This document shows, one piece after another, positions 17,136-24,156 of a DNA stretch of 59,113 nt. Made by a program: the position numbers and the translations under genes. Source of the stretch: Afipia sp. (GTDB lineage: Bacteria; Pseudomonadota; Alphaproteobacteria; Rhizobiales; Xanthobacteraceae). Numbering within the stretch: position 1 is the stretch's first letter; every line of letters starts with the position of its first letter. The stretch covers positions 165,362 through 224,474 of the forward strand of contig JANQAK010000005.1 in NCBI GenBank assembly GCA_024707075.1. Direction: 5' to 3'. The notes below the pieces were generated by a model, which saw nothing but the letters and a program-made list of their open reading frames with translations, was not told where the DNA came from and did no database searches.

Positions 17136-17675
17136 GTGAGCGCCGATTTGGACGCCGCCTGTACGAAGGTAGGCCGCTATCTCTACGAGTTCGCGCTTTT
17201 GGAACGTGAAATCAACGCGAGCATCGTGCAGATACTCGACCTCAAGAGCGACGCAGCGGACGTGGTGTCGCACAGCTTGGACTTCTTCAAAAAGGTCAAC
17301 TTGCTGAAGATCGTCGCCAACGAAACGGCGCCGAAGGAAGACGTCGACGGGCTACAGGACCTTTTCAACGACATAGCCAAGCTCAATGAAGGCCGCATCC
17401 TCATGGCTCACGGCGCGTTTGAACCTGCACCGAATGACGCCGTGCAATTTCGGGTAACCAGCGCGCGCGGCGGCGCGGTCAAGGTTCGCGATCCGCTCTG
17501 GGACAAGAAGCAGTTCGAAGACGCTTACGCGAAGCTTCAGAGGACGCGGGAGAGTGTGAAGAGGGTGCGACCGAGCCTGACCGTCACTATAAGCCTGGAA
17601 GGGAAGAGCGAACTGCTTTCTGCCTATACCTACGGCTCATTGATGTCTGCCGGCGTCGGCGGCAGCTACTACTGA
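17136..17675 (+). CDS. HEPN-like hypothetical protein
   Basis: A 179-residue, largely helical protein. It starts at GTG 17136 with GGGGAGG upstream. Helix 1 contains Tyr-Leu-Tyr-Glu-Phe-Ala-Leu-Leu-Glu-Arg-Glu-Ile. The segment Glu-Gly-Arg-Ile-Leu-Met-Ala-His-Gly (Arg87 and His92) fits the R-x4-6-H signature of HEPN ribonucleases, though the polar residue that normally follows Arg is Ile here. A beta-rich tail follows. It lies 47 bp after the phosphatase and 40 bp before the AbiGi-like gene. A defence role is inferred from the neighbourhood. Confidence 0.55.
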   Translation: MSADLDAACTKVGRYLYEFALLEREINASIVQILDLKSDAADVVSHSLDFFKKVNLLKIVANETAPKEDVDGLQDLFNDIAKLNEGRILMAHGAFEPAPNDAVQFRVTSARGGAVKVRDPLWDKKQFEDAYAKLQRTRESVKRVRPSLTVTISLEGKSELLSAYTYGSLMSAGVGGSYY

Positions 17676-17714
17676 CTCCCTACCACACGCGCATAAGAAT
17701 AATTGGAGCAGCGC

Positions 17715-18398
17715 ATGGCGTCCCCGTTCTTCGGAGAGAACAAATCAAACTGGACGGATATGTCCGACTACGTCGTCCACTTCGCGAAGGACTACGAGCA
17801 AAAGAGTGCCTACGAAAACATGCTAAGCATTTTGGGCAGCCGCGTCATCAAGGCCAGAAATCCGTTCGGTTTGGTGCGGGAAAAGGCGCCGGACCCGGCA
17901 TCGCAGCGTGCCGCCTGCTTCAGCGAGATTCCACTGCACCGCCTAAGACGTTTGGCCGAAGCCCGGTCCGAATATGGCATCGTATTCAGGAAGGATTTCG
18001 TCGTTCACAGAGGCGCCAATCCGATCATGTACGCGTACAAGGACCACGACATGACGGCCGCGCTGAAGCAAATAGTGAAGAGCGCAAAAAAGGACCCGGA
18101 TCATCCGATTTGGAGAATTACCCCCTTCGTCGACGCCCCGGGGAAGTACGGCAACAGCACCTATTTCTTCGAGTGGGAACGGGAATGGCGTAAGGCCGGC
18201 CACTTCAAGTTCTCCGAAGACGACGTTGCGTTCCTCATCATCCCCGAGAAACGGCACGAGGCTACACGCGGATTCTTCGACAATGCGAAGGTCGAGAACC
18301 TCGGCCCCTGCTACGATTGCCCGTTTATAGATCCGTTCTGGAACCGCAAGAAGATTAAGCCCCTACTGCCCAACTATACCGATGCAAACGAGGCTTAG
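17715..18398 (+). CDS. AbiGi-like protein
   Basis: A 227-residue protein starting at ATG 17715 with GGAG upstream. The pattern Val-His-Phe-Ala-Lys near residue 21, Ala-Cys-Phe-Ser-Glu-Ile-Pro-Leu in the middle, Tyr-Gly-Ile-Val-Phe-x-Lys-Asp, and Gly-Ala-Asn-Pro-Ile-Met-Tyr follows the AbiGi/DUF2971-like layout (His-Phe, Cys-Phe-x-x-Ile-Pro, Tyr-Gly-x-x-Phe-x-Lys, Asn-Pro-Val-x-Tyr). AbiGi is the proposed antitoxin partner of the AbiGii nucleotidyltransferase in phage abortive infection. The end overlaps the convergent gene by 4 bp. Pairing with either neighbouring HEPN-like protein is possible. Confidence 0.5.
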   Translation: MASPFFGENKSNWTDMSDYVVHFAKDYEQKSAYENMLSILGSRVIKARNPFGLVREKAPDPASQRAACFSEIPLHRLRRLAEARSEYGIVFRKDFVVHRGANPIMYAYKDHDMTAALKQIVKSAKKDPDHPIWRITPFVDAPGKYGNSTYFFEWEREWRKAGHFKFSEDDVAFLIIPEKRHEATRGFFDNAKVENLGPCYDCPFIDPFWNRKKIKPLLPNYTDANEA

Positions 18399-18976
18399 CC
18401 CGCAGTGGGCGAAATAGGCCGGCTCAAGTCGCGGAGCACCTGCGCCGCCCACTTCAGCAGACCCTCCAGCACCGGCACCAACCCGCGCAATTGCTCCGCA
18501 TCAAGGACGCCGTAGAGCATAGCATCGATGCCGTCGGGCAGCTCACCGTAGACCCTGCGGTAATCAATCGCGCTCTTCGTCATGAAGACATAAGCATCGT
18601 CTTCAGGGAAGCGTCGGACGATGAAGTGAGCAACGAGGTTTCGCATGCGCCGGTATTTCTCTATCTCCTCCAGAGCGAACTTATTCGGGCCGGTCCAGAT
18701 GGGGGATGACTGTATCGCTTCGGCGACCTGAGCCATCGTGAGCTTCTGCGTCTTTCCGGCCCAGGGCTCCTTGAACATGCCTTGCTTATCCATCGTCTCC
18801 GCCATGTAGCGCAGGATGAAATCGCAGGCGCTGTAGATATGGGTGATCTTTCCGAATAACGCATAGTCTTCATCCGTCGGTTTGGCCCAGCCCAGCATTT
18901 GCTCGGGGCCGGTCTCCTCGACGATCTTGCGGAGAGCCAGCGTGCGCGGTGTTTCGGTTGAATCAGGTAACGCCAT
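18395..18976 (-). CDS. HEPN-like protein downstream of the CD-NTase
   Basis: A 193-residue helical protein. The block Lys-Tyr-Arg-Arg-Met-Arg-Asn-Leu-Val-Ala-His-Phe (Arg112, Asn113, His117) is a good R-N-x3-H HEPN ribonuclease motif. It lies 53 bp after the CD-NTase on the same strand and its 3' end overlaps the AbiGi-like gene. It may be a CBASS accessory effector or an independent toxin. It resembles the protein at 17136-17675 in overall layout, with a Tyr-x-x-Cys/Glu helix followed by the R/H helix and a strand, so the two may be distant relatives. Confidence 0.6.
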   Translation of the reverse strand: MALPDSTETPRTLALRKIVEETGPEQMLGWAKPTDEDYALFGKITHIYSACDFILRYMAETMDKQGMFKEPWAGKTQKLTMAQVAEAIQSSPIWTGPNKFALEEIEKYRRMRNLVAHFIVRRFPEDDAYVFMTKSAIDYRRVYGELPDGIDAMLYGVLDAEQLRGLVPVLEGLLKWAAQVLRDLSRPISPTAG

Positions 18977-19029
18977 CGGACCTCACTGGAAAGCAGCATG
19001 GTACACTGAGGGGCGAGCCGGGCAGCCGG

Positions 19030-19920
19030 TCAACTCTCCCAGTACTTTTTCAGCGCGGCTGTGAAAGTGTTGAAGTTGGCCGTCGGCCAGCAAACCGGAG
19101 AATTGTCCCGAACGAGCCAGTGCAGGCCGCTCGCCGTCGTCAGCTTCGTCTTATCCGTCGTCACGATCCAGTTGAAGCATGCCACCCAGGCTTCGGCGTA
19201 GGTCCCCGCGAACTTGTCCTTCGGCACGTTCCAAAGCATGCCTTCTATGAAGTAGGACGGCGCGATTCCTTCGGCGAGAAACCCGTTCTCGATCATGCGG
19301 TTCCGCATGTTCTTGAAGATGCGGACCATGTGCTTGAAATTACCGGTCTCCTGGTGCTTGGCCGTACAGTTGTCCGAATGCTGCTTCGGAAAGTTCTCGA
19401 TGCGCTGATTTCCGATGTAGAACGCTATGCCTTCTGCGAATTCCTCGTGCCCGATTCCATTGAAATCCCGGTAGCGGCGAAACTCTTGGCAGATGATGAT
19501 GTCCGCGTTGCGCCGATTGCCGTTGCCGCGGACTTTGACCGCCTTCTTGCCGTAACTGTCGACGTCGTCTTTATAAAGGCCGTTGATCCATTTGAGTGCG
19601 TCCGTCTTGAAGTGGTGATAGCCGTACGCGGCGTCGGCACCGTACGCCTTCGTGAAGGCCTGCTGCTTCTCTGCGGGCATCTCCGAAAGGTCGTGGTAGA
19701 ACGCGCCGGTGTGCTTCAGCACAATATCGACATCGCTATCGGCCCACACGTTCGTGTCGTTCCCGTAGGACCCCTGCAGGCGGATTTCGACATTCTTCAC
19801 TGGATACGGCGCGTGTCCGTCCAGTAGCTTCTCCCGAATGGAATTGTATGTGGTGGTAAACTGGGCCGTCTTGCCTTGCTGCGACCACGTATCCAACTGA
19901 CTTTCTGCAATCGCCACCAC
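19030..19920 (-). CDS. CD-NTase, CBASS oligonucleotide cyclase
   Basis: A 296-residue cGAS/DncV-like nucleotidyltransferase, the sensor of CBASS, which makes a cyclic nucleotide after phage infection. The active site is Leu-Gln-Gly-Ser-Tyr-Gly-Asn (Gly50, Ser51) followed by Asp-Ser-Asp-Val-Asp-Ile-Val (Asp63, Asp65) and a third metal ligand in Asn-Ala-Asp-Ile-Ile (Asp140). The GTG at 19920 has GGGAGGAC upstream and starts 7 bp after the patatin stop. I do not assign a clade or product. The last residues (Lys-Lys-Tyr-Trp-Glu-Ser) lack a C-terminal Gly, so there is no sign of Cap2-type C-terminal conjugation. Confidence 0.9.
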   Translation of the reverse strand: MVAIAESQLDTWSQQGKTAQFTTTYNSIREKLLDGHAPYPVKNVEIRLQGSYGNDTNVWADSDVDIVLKHTGAFYHDLSEMPAEKQQAFTKAYGADAAYGYHHFKTDALKWINGLYKDDVDSYGKKAVKVRGNGNRRNADIIICQEFRRYRDFNGIGHEEFAEGIAFYIGNQRIENFPKQHSDNCTAKHQETGNFKHMVRIFKNMRNRMIENGFLAEGIAPSYFIEGMLWNVPKDKFAGTYAEAWVACFNWIVTTDKTKLTTASGLHWLVRDNSPVCWPTANFNTFTAALKKYWES

Positions 19921-19927
19921 GTCCTCC

Positions 19928-20949
19928 CTAGAGCAAGAATTTTTTCAAATCGGATTCGGCATCGCGCGCGGAATCCCGGCCGCGGAGCCACAATGTATTG
20001 AGCTTATCGAGATCCACTTCGAGCATATCGGTTGCGAGCTCGGGCTGCGTATACTTGTTGTGAATGCGGACGGTCTGGACCTCTCGGAAAAGCACTTTCC
20101 GCAATTGATCCATCGACTGCGTGCTTATCTCCATCGTCTTCTGGAGAAAGACCATCGTCGGCAACTTGCTTGCCCACTTCCGCACGCTCCACGTCGGCAA
20201 CTTCGGGGGCGGATATTCTCCGACCCCAATGCTAACGACGCGGACGTCGGTACGGGGAAGCCAAGCGACTCGGTCGCATCGACTATCGCAAAGAGTGCCG
20301 GATTATTCGCCACGAAACCGCCGTCTCGCACTTCAATGCGCTCGCCGTGACCGGTGAGGACAAACTTCTTCTCGAAGAATGGATAGGCTGAACACGAGCC
20401 GATGACCGCGTCAGCGATCGTGCAGCCGAAGCCGGCTTCAAAGCTCGCCTTGCCCGAGAACGCTTGCCGACGATTCGTCTTGAAGATTATCGGTCGTTCT
20501 TCCAGCCAGCGCGTACCGACGATGCCGATGTCTGTCTTGAACGCATCGAACTTCAGTTCGCCGAAGACATCGGCCGCAAGTTCCTCGAGCGCTGCCGTCT
20601 TCGAACTAGGGAGCCAGGCGGCCATAACCTTCACGACGTGGTCGCGATACAGCGTCCGAATCTCCTCGACGGATTTCCCGAGACCGAGCAGCGCAGCGAT
20701 AATGGCGCCGGTACTCGTGCCATAGATCAGGTCGAACTTCTCGAAGAGCGGGCAGCCGACAAGGGCCTCGATCTCTTTGAGGGCGCCGAGCGTGTAAAAT
20801 CCCTTTGCGCCCCCACCATCGAGGCTCAGGACACGACAGTGTTCTTGCGCCGGTTCACTCACCGCGCTCTCTCCGACTCCAGACGATTGACAACCATAGC
20901 ACGTCGTTTCTTGTGGTTCTGAGGCCGTGCCTTTGATGAGCGCGACCAT
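19928..20949 (-). pseudogene. capV: CapV-like patatin phospholipase, CBASS effector, one frameshift
   Basis: The N-terminal frame holds the whole patatin catalytic set: Asp-Gly-Gly-Gly-Ala-Lys-Gly (residues 44-50, oxyanion loop), Gly-Thr-Ser-Thr-Gly (77-81, Ser79 nucleophile) and Asp-Gly-Gly (209-211, catalytic Asp). Near 20255 the frame changes, and Val-Val-Ser-Ile-Gly-Val-Gly-Glu-Tyr-Pro-Pro-Pro continues to the stop at 19928. The repaired protein would be about 340 residues, typical of CapV. CapV degrades membrane phospholipids when activated by the CD-NTase product. It precedes the CD-NTase by 7 bp. Either the effector is dead or one base is miscalled. Confidence 0.82.
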
Positions 20950-20993
20950 GGCAATCGATCTCAGCCAAAGAAACCGTCAAGCGCGCAAAGCGG

Positions 20994-21008
20994 GTGTCTG
21001 GCCGACAC
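20994..21008. promoter_or_regulatory. candidate third XRE operator before capV
   Basis: GTGTC-TGGCC-GACAC lies 45 bp before the patatin start. It shares GTCTGG with the two operators at 22401 and 22467, and one inserted A would make GTGTCTGG/CCAGACAC a perfect palindrome. The match is weak and rests on similarity alone. Confidence 0.35.
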
Positions 21009-21125
21009 AGCGAATTCACAGTTTGACCCTTCTCGGACCTATGCGACGTTTGCTTTGAGGACAGCCAGCCGCTGACCCCGCGGGCGCACGGGTGTGCCAG
21101 ATTGTCGTTGCTGCCTTCTCTGGCT

Positions 21126-21986
21126 CTATCGACGCTTCTTGCCGCTCGGCCAAGGCAGGGTACCGTCGAGTTCGCGCAGACCGTAGGACCGCTCTTCCCA
21201 CTGCTTTCGCTCCGGACGTGGCGGGGGAACTTCGTCATCCTCAAACCACAGCAATGTCAGCGTCTGATCCCATCGATCAAGATGGAGCACGTCTTCGTAG
21301 AGCGCGCCCTCACGCTCCCAATCCTCAAACCACTCCTCCGGAGCTGCTTCTTCAGGTCCCGTCGGGTTTTCACCTGCGCGCGCGCGGGCGCTGTAGGAGC
21401 TCGTTGGTATTGCCGAGCCTGATTTAATCCAGGCTCGCGCGTCGCGAAGGGCGGCAGATCGGGCGCTGTAGCGGACTTTGCCGCCTTCAGCGAGCACAAA
21501 GGCGCAAGGTACGCGGGAGAAGGTGGCGAAGCGGGATCCTGTCGAGATCAATGAGGCATCAAACTCGTCTGCCAGCGCGTTGACGGCCGCGAGACCCATA
21601 TCCGCCATATCCACGCGCGGTTTGAAGAGCTTGTACGGCAGCAGAAGTTCGGCTGCGAAGGTATCGCAAAAGATTTCGCCTTGCGGTCGTTGCGTGTAAC
21701 GCCAGCTCGGTTGGGCATGATCTGCCGGGATTCCCAAAACCGCATGAGCCACCTCGTGGCAGATGCTGAATCGCTGCCGCCTGCTGTTGTGAGCGCAGTT
21801 CACACAGATTCTGTATTTGCCCGATGGCAGCCTGACGGACCAGGCGTCTTCATTTTCGCCAAGGGTCTCTTGCTTGATCGACCCGCCAATCTCGGCCGCA
21901 TACCTCTCGACCAGCACCGGAAGTGCCGAAGGCCCGCAGCTTGTGATAAACTCCCGAGCCTTCATGGCTACGGACAGATCATCCAT
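21126..21986 (-). CDS. capP: ImmA/IrrE-like metallopeptidase, CapP candidate
   Basis: A 286-residue zinc peptidase. His-Glu-Val-Ala-His (residues 77-81) is the HExxH zinc motif, and Glu113 in Ala-Ala-Glu-Leu-Leu-Leu-Pro is the likely third ligand. The C-terminal half is acidic and Trp-rich. Its start overlaps the end of the XRE gene by 8 bp, with AGGAGG 6 bp before ATG 21986. In the CapH/CapP pairs known from CBASS operons, DNA damage activates CapP to cleave the repressor CapH. The same pairing, just upstream of a patatin/CD-NTase operon, supports this name by context. Confidence 0.8.
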   Translation of the reverse strand: MDDLSVAMKAREFITSCGPSALPVLVERYAAEIGGSIKQETLGENEDAWSVRLPSGKYRICVNCAHNSRRQRFSICHEVAHAVLGIPADHAQPSWRYTQRPQGEIFCDTFAAELLLPYKLFKPRVDMADMGLAAVNALADEFDASLISTGSRFATFSRVPCAFVLAEGGKVRYSARSAALRDARAWIKSGSAIPTSSYSARARAGENPTGPEEAAPEEWFEDWEREGALYEDVLHLDRWDQTLTLLWFEDDEVPPPRPERKQWEERSYGLRELDGTLPWPSGKKRR

Positions 21987-22365
21987 CGTCATCCTCCTGC
22001 AGAATCCGACGGATGCGGGCAAGGGACGTCGCGTAGTCAGGTCGGGTGCCCCGGTTCACCACCGTGGTGAGCATGTGAAATTCCGCGAACGTGACATCTG
22101 CGTTCTCGCGGACGAAATTCAGCATATCGACGTCGACATTAGGATGGTTAGCGAGAAACCGGAATATTTCGGCATCGCGCTCTGTTGGCGACAGGGCAAC
22201 GCTCAGCTTGTTCACCACCTCGTCCGATGGCGACTCCTTCGCACCCGTCTCAAGCCGGTGAATGTACGCGTGATCGACTTCGCTGCGCTGCGCCAGATCT
22301 CTCAAGGTCAGCTTGCTGCCCTCCCTTAGGCCCCTCAACCAAACACCCATCGCTGATTCCGGCAT
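21979..22365 (-). CDS. capH: XRE-family HTH repressor, CapH candidate
   Basis: A 128-residue protein with an N-terminal HTH (about residues 9-65; Leu-Arg-Asp-Leu-Ala-Gln-Arg-Ser-Glu-Val-Asp-His-Ala-Tyr-Ile-His-Arg-Leu-Glu) and a C-terminal helical segment suited to dimerisation and cleavage by the partner peptidase. It is first in a minus-strand run XRE-peptidase-patatin-CD-NTase-HEPN and divergent from the multiubiquitin operon. The long upstream extension in frame is not used because it overlaps the divergent gene. The palindromes in the shared intergenic region are its likely operators. Confidence 0.82.
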   Translation of the reverse strand: MPESAMGVWLRGLREGSKLTLRDLAQRSEVDHAYIHRLETGAKESPSDEVVNKLSVALSPTERDAEIFRFLANHPNVDVDMLNFVRENADVTFAEFHMLTTVVNRGTRPDYATSLARIRRILQEDDDG

Positions 22366-22374
22366 CCGCCATCC

Positions 22375-22403
22375 TTGACAAAGTTTATGTAATGCCCCAT
22401 TGT
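22375..22403 (+). promoter_or_regulatory. putative promoter of the multiubiquitin operon
   Basis: TTGACA (22375-22380), a 17-bp spacer, and CATTGT (22398-22403). The -10 box overlaps the first base pairs of the palindrome at 22401-22420, so a bound XRE dimer would block RNA polymerase. It is promoter-like by sequence only. Confidence 0.45.
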
Positions 22404-22420
22404 TGTCTGGACAGACAACA
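22401..22420. promoter_or_regulatory. perfect 9-bp-arm palindrome, operator O1
   Basis: TGTTGTCTG-GA-CAGACAACA. The arms are perfectly symmetric around a 2-bp centre, typical for an XRE dimer. It sits in the 180-bp region between the divergent XRE and multiubiquitin genes, 35 bp from the XRE start codon. Confidence 0.7.
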
Positions 22421-22421
22421 G

Positions 22422-22455
22422 GCCCCAATCTGGCGTTACCAGTGCGGGGCTTTTT
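22422..22455 (+). terminator. intrinsic-terminator-like hairpin in the multiubiquitin leader
   Basis: GCCCC-aat-CTGG-cgtta-CCAG-tgc-GGGGC followed by TTTTT (22451-22455). Two stacked stems, a small internal loop and a U tract meet the usual criteria. It lies downstream of the promoter-like sequence and upstream of the first gene of the operon, so it would act as an attenuator unless transcription starts after it. Confidence 0.6.
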
Positions 22456-22466
22456 CAGGCCCTTTC

Positions 22467-22486
22467 TGTTGTCTGGCTGGACACCA
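22467..22486. promoter_or_regulatory. second, degenerate operator O2
   Basis: TGTTGTCTG-GC-TGGACACCA. The left arm is identical to O1 and the right arm matches it at 6 of 9 positions with the same 2-bp spacing. It lies 66 bp from O1 and 60 bp before the multiubiquitin start. Confidence 0.55.
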
Positions 22487-22545
22487 AGATGCCACCGGCC
22501 AGGGTCAAACGCAAGCGCCGCGAGACGCGGAGAAGGAAAACTGAA

Positions 22546-22998
22546 ATGTCTGTCATTGTCGAAGCGCACTTGGTGCGCATCCACATCAACCGGGTGGCGT
22601 GCCAGTCGCCCAACCCGACGACGGGAGAGGCGCTCTACGCCGTTGCCGACATCGCCAAGCATGAGAAGCTCTACCGCGAGGTTGAGGGCGACGAGGAAGA
22701 CGAGCAGATCCCGCGCGATGAGACCCCGATCCATCTGACGCAGGATGAGCACTTCTATAGCCAGAAGGTGTTCGACATCCTCGTCAATGGCGATGACCAC
22801 GAGATCGATACGAAAGAGATCACTTACGCCCGGGTCGTGGACCTCTATCTCGGCAGCGGTGGCAAGCCGTCGAACGAATATCTCGTCAAATACTCACTTG
22901 GCCCTGTCGAAAATCCGAGCGGAACCTTGGCGCCCGGTCAGAAAGTAAAGGTGAAAGATGGCATGCGCTTTCGGGTTGCCGGAACTGGTGAGTCATAA
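22546..22998 (+). CDS. multiubiquitin domain protein, two ubiquitin-like repeats
   Basis: A 150-residue acidic protein of the Multi_ubiq type. Two beta-grasp units can be seen: residues about 5-70 (Val-Arg-Ile-His-Ile-Asn-Arg) and about 71-146 (Val-Phe-Asp-Ile-Leu-Val-Asn-Gly ... Leu-Ala-Pro-Gly-Gln-Lys-Val-Lys-Val-Lys-Asp-Gly-Met-Arg-Phe-Arg-Val). The ATG at 22546 has AAGGA upstream. The C-terminus is Val-Ala-Gly-Thr-Gly-Glu-Ser, without Gly-Gly, so either a residue upstream is exposed by processing or conjugation is non-canonical. It is the first gene of a three-gene operon with overlapping starts. Confidence 0.85.
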   Translation: MSVIVEAHLVRIHINRVACQSPNPTTGEALYAVADIAKHEKLYREVEGDEEDEQIPRDETPIHLTQDEHFYSQKVFDILVNGDDHEIDTKEITYARVVDLYLGSGGKPSNEYLVKYSLGPVENPSGTLAPGQKVKVKDGMRFRVAGTGES

Positions 22999-24142
22999 CG
23001 CCTTCCTCAAGGACTTCGAGGAAACGGGGTACCTGATCGACTTTGTCGGCGGGTACCTCGTCTTCTACGGTCTGCCGTATCTCGATAAAGACGGCCAGCT
23101 CCAGCACGGAGACTGGGCAAGCCCGGTTGATCTGAACGGGGCCGTCATCGATCCGCCCCCAAACCATCAGGCGTGGTGGCGCGGCAGCAGGCCCTGTGAT
23201 CAGCAGGGGCGCGAGCTTAGGTTAGGCGGCGGAGCGCATAACGTCACGGTCACACCTGACCTCGTCACCGACTTCTCGTTCTCCTACAAACTGCACGACG
23301 AAAACGGCGCGATGCGGGCGTACCGGTCGTTTGAAGAAAAAGTGCAGACCTATCTTGATACAATCACGGCGCCGGCGATGACCGCCTACCCACAGGCGAC
23401 GCCCTTGCGCGGCATTGCGGTCAAGGCAGCCGCCCAGAACTCTCCGCTCCGGTTTCCGGATACGATGTCGTCGCGCTATCACATCAATGATCTCTCAGCC
23501 CTCCTGCGCGGCAAGAAAGTCGCGATCATCGGCCTTGGTGGGACGGGCTCCTATATTCTCGATTTCCTCGCACGAACGCATCTGGAGAAGATCGCGCTGT
23601 TCGACGACGACAAGGTGCATGTGCACACGATCTTCAGGCTGCCGGGCTTCATTGCGCAGGCCATCGGCAAGCTCAAGGTCGAGGTGCTGGCGCGGCATTA
23701 CGACCAATGGCACGCAGGGATCGAGCCGGTCGCGGAGCGCGTCACGTCAGAGAACGTCGCGCGCCTGAAGGAGTTCGATTTCGTCTTCGTTTCCGTCGAT
23801 GACGGCCCTGCGCGTCTTCTGCTCGTGGATTGGCTGAGCGCCAACGGCCTTCCGTTCGTCGATTGCGGCATGGGCCTCAATCGCTCAACGGTCGGCCTCA
23901 GCGGATTTGTGCGTATCACCGGCGTCGATCGCAAGGCGTTTGACGAAAATGTCAGCACGGTGCGTCTGCCGGTCGAAAACGCCAAAGACGACGAATACCG
24001 CAAACATGCCCAGATCACTGAATTGAACGCGCTGAACGCGACGATGGCCGTGATCCGGTTCAAACAGCATTTCGGCTTGTTCGACCGGGAAGACGCCGCG
24101 ACATCGTATATTTTTGACTCGGCGACGTTCGAGATCGATTGA
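22958..24142 (+). CDS. E2-E1 fusion: E2-like domain plus ThiF-type adenylyltransferase
   Basis: 394 residues. The N-terminal 160 residues are E2-like, with Ile-Asp-Pro-Pro-Pro-Asn-His-Gln-Ala-Trp-Trp-x-Gly-Ser-Arg-Pro-Cys; Cys80 is the likely E2 cysteine. The C-terminal ThiF/E1 fold has Ile-Ile-Gly-Leu-Gly-Gly-Thr-Gly (about 190-197), Phe-Asp-Asp-Asp (215-218), and Phe-Val-Asp-Cys-Gly-Met-Gly with Cys303. Apart from Cys3 at the uncertain N-terminus, Cys80 and Cys303 are the only cysteines, which fits two thioester sites and no zinc tetrad. ATG 22958 overlaps the previous gene by 41 bp; GTG 22988 is an alternative start. It should activate and transfer the ubiquitin-like partner. Confidence 0.85.
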   Translation: MACAFGLPELVSHNAFLKDFEETGYLIDFVGGYLVFYGLPYLDKDGQLQHGDWASPVDLNGAVIDPPPNHQAWWRGSRPCDQQGRELRLGGGAHNVTVTPDLVTDFSFSYKLHDENGAMRAYRSFEEKVQTYLDTITAPAMTAYPQATPLRGIAVKAAAQNSPLRFPDTMSSRYHINDLSALLRGKKVAIIGLGGTGSYILDFLARTHLEKIALFDDDKVHVHTIFRLPGFIAQAIGKLKVEVLARHYDQWHAGIEPVAERVTSENVARLKEFDFVFVSVDDGPARLLLVDWLSANGLPFVDCGMGLNRSTVGLSGFVRITGVDRKAFDENVSTVRLPVENAKDDEYRKHAQITELNALNATMAVIRFKQHFGLFDREDAATSYIFDSATFEID

Positions 24143-24156
24143 GAAAGGCGGGCAGG

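Noticed and set aside
22489..22545. Earlier start of the multiubiquitin gene
   Set aside because: It adds a very basic stretch of residues with no ribosome binding site and runs back to operator O2; ATG 22546 has AAGGA and starts the beta-grasp fold.
19030..24142. Type II CBASS with Cap2/Cap3
   Set aside because: The E2-E1 protein resembles Cap2 in layout, but it is on the other strand with a multiubiquitin partner, there is no JAB (Cap3), and the cyclase has no C-terminal Gly for conjugation.
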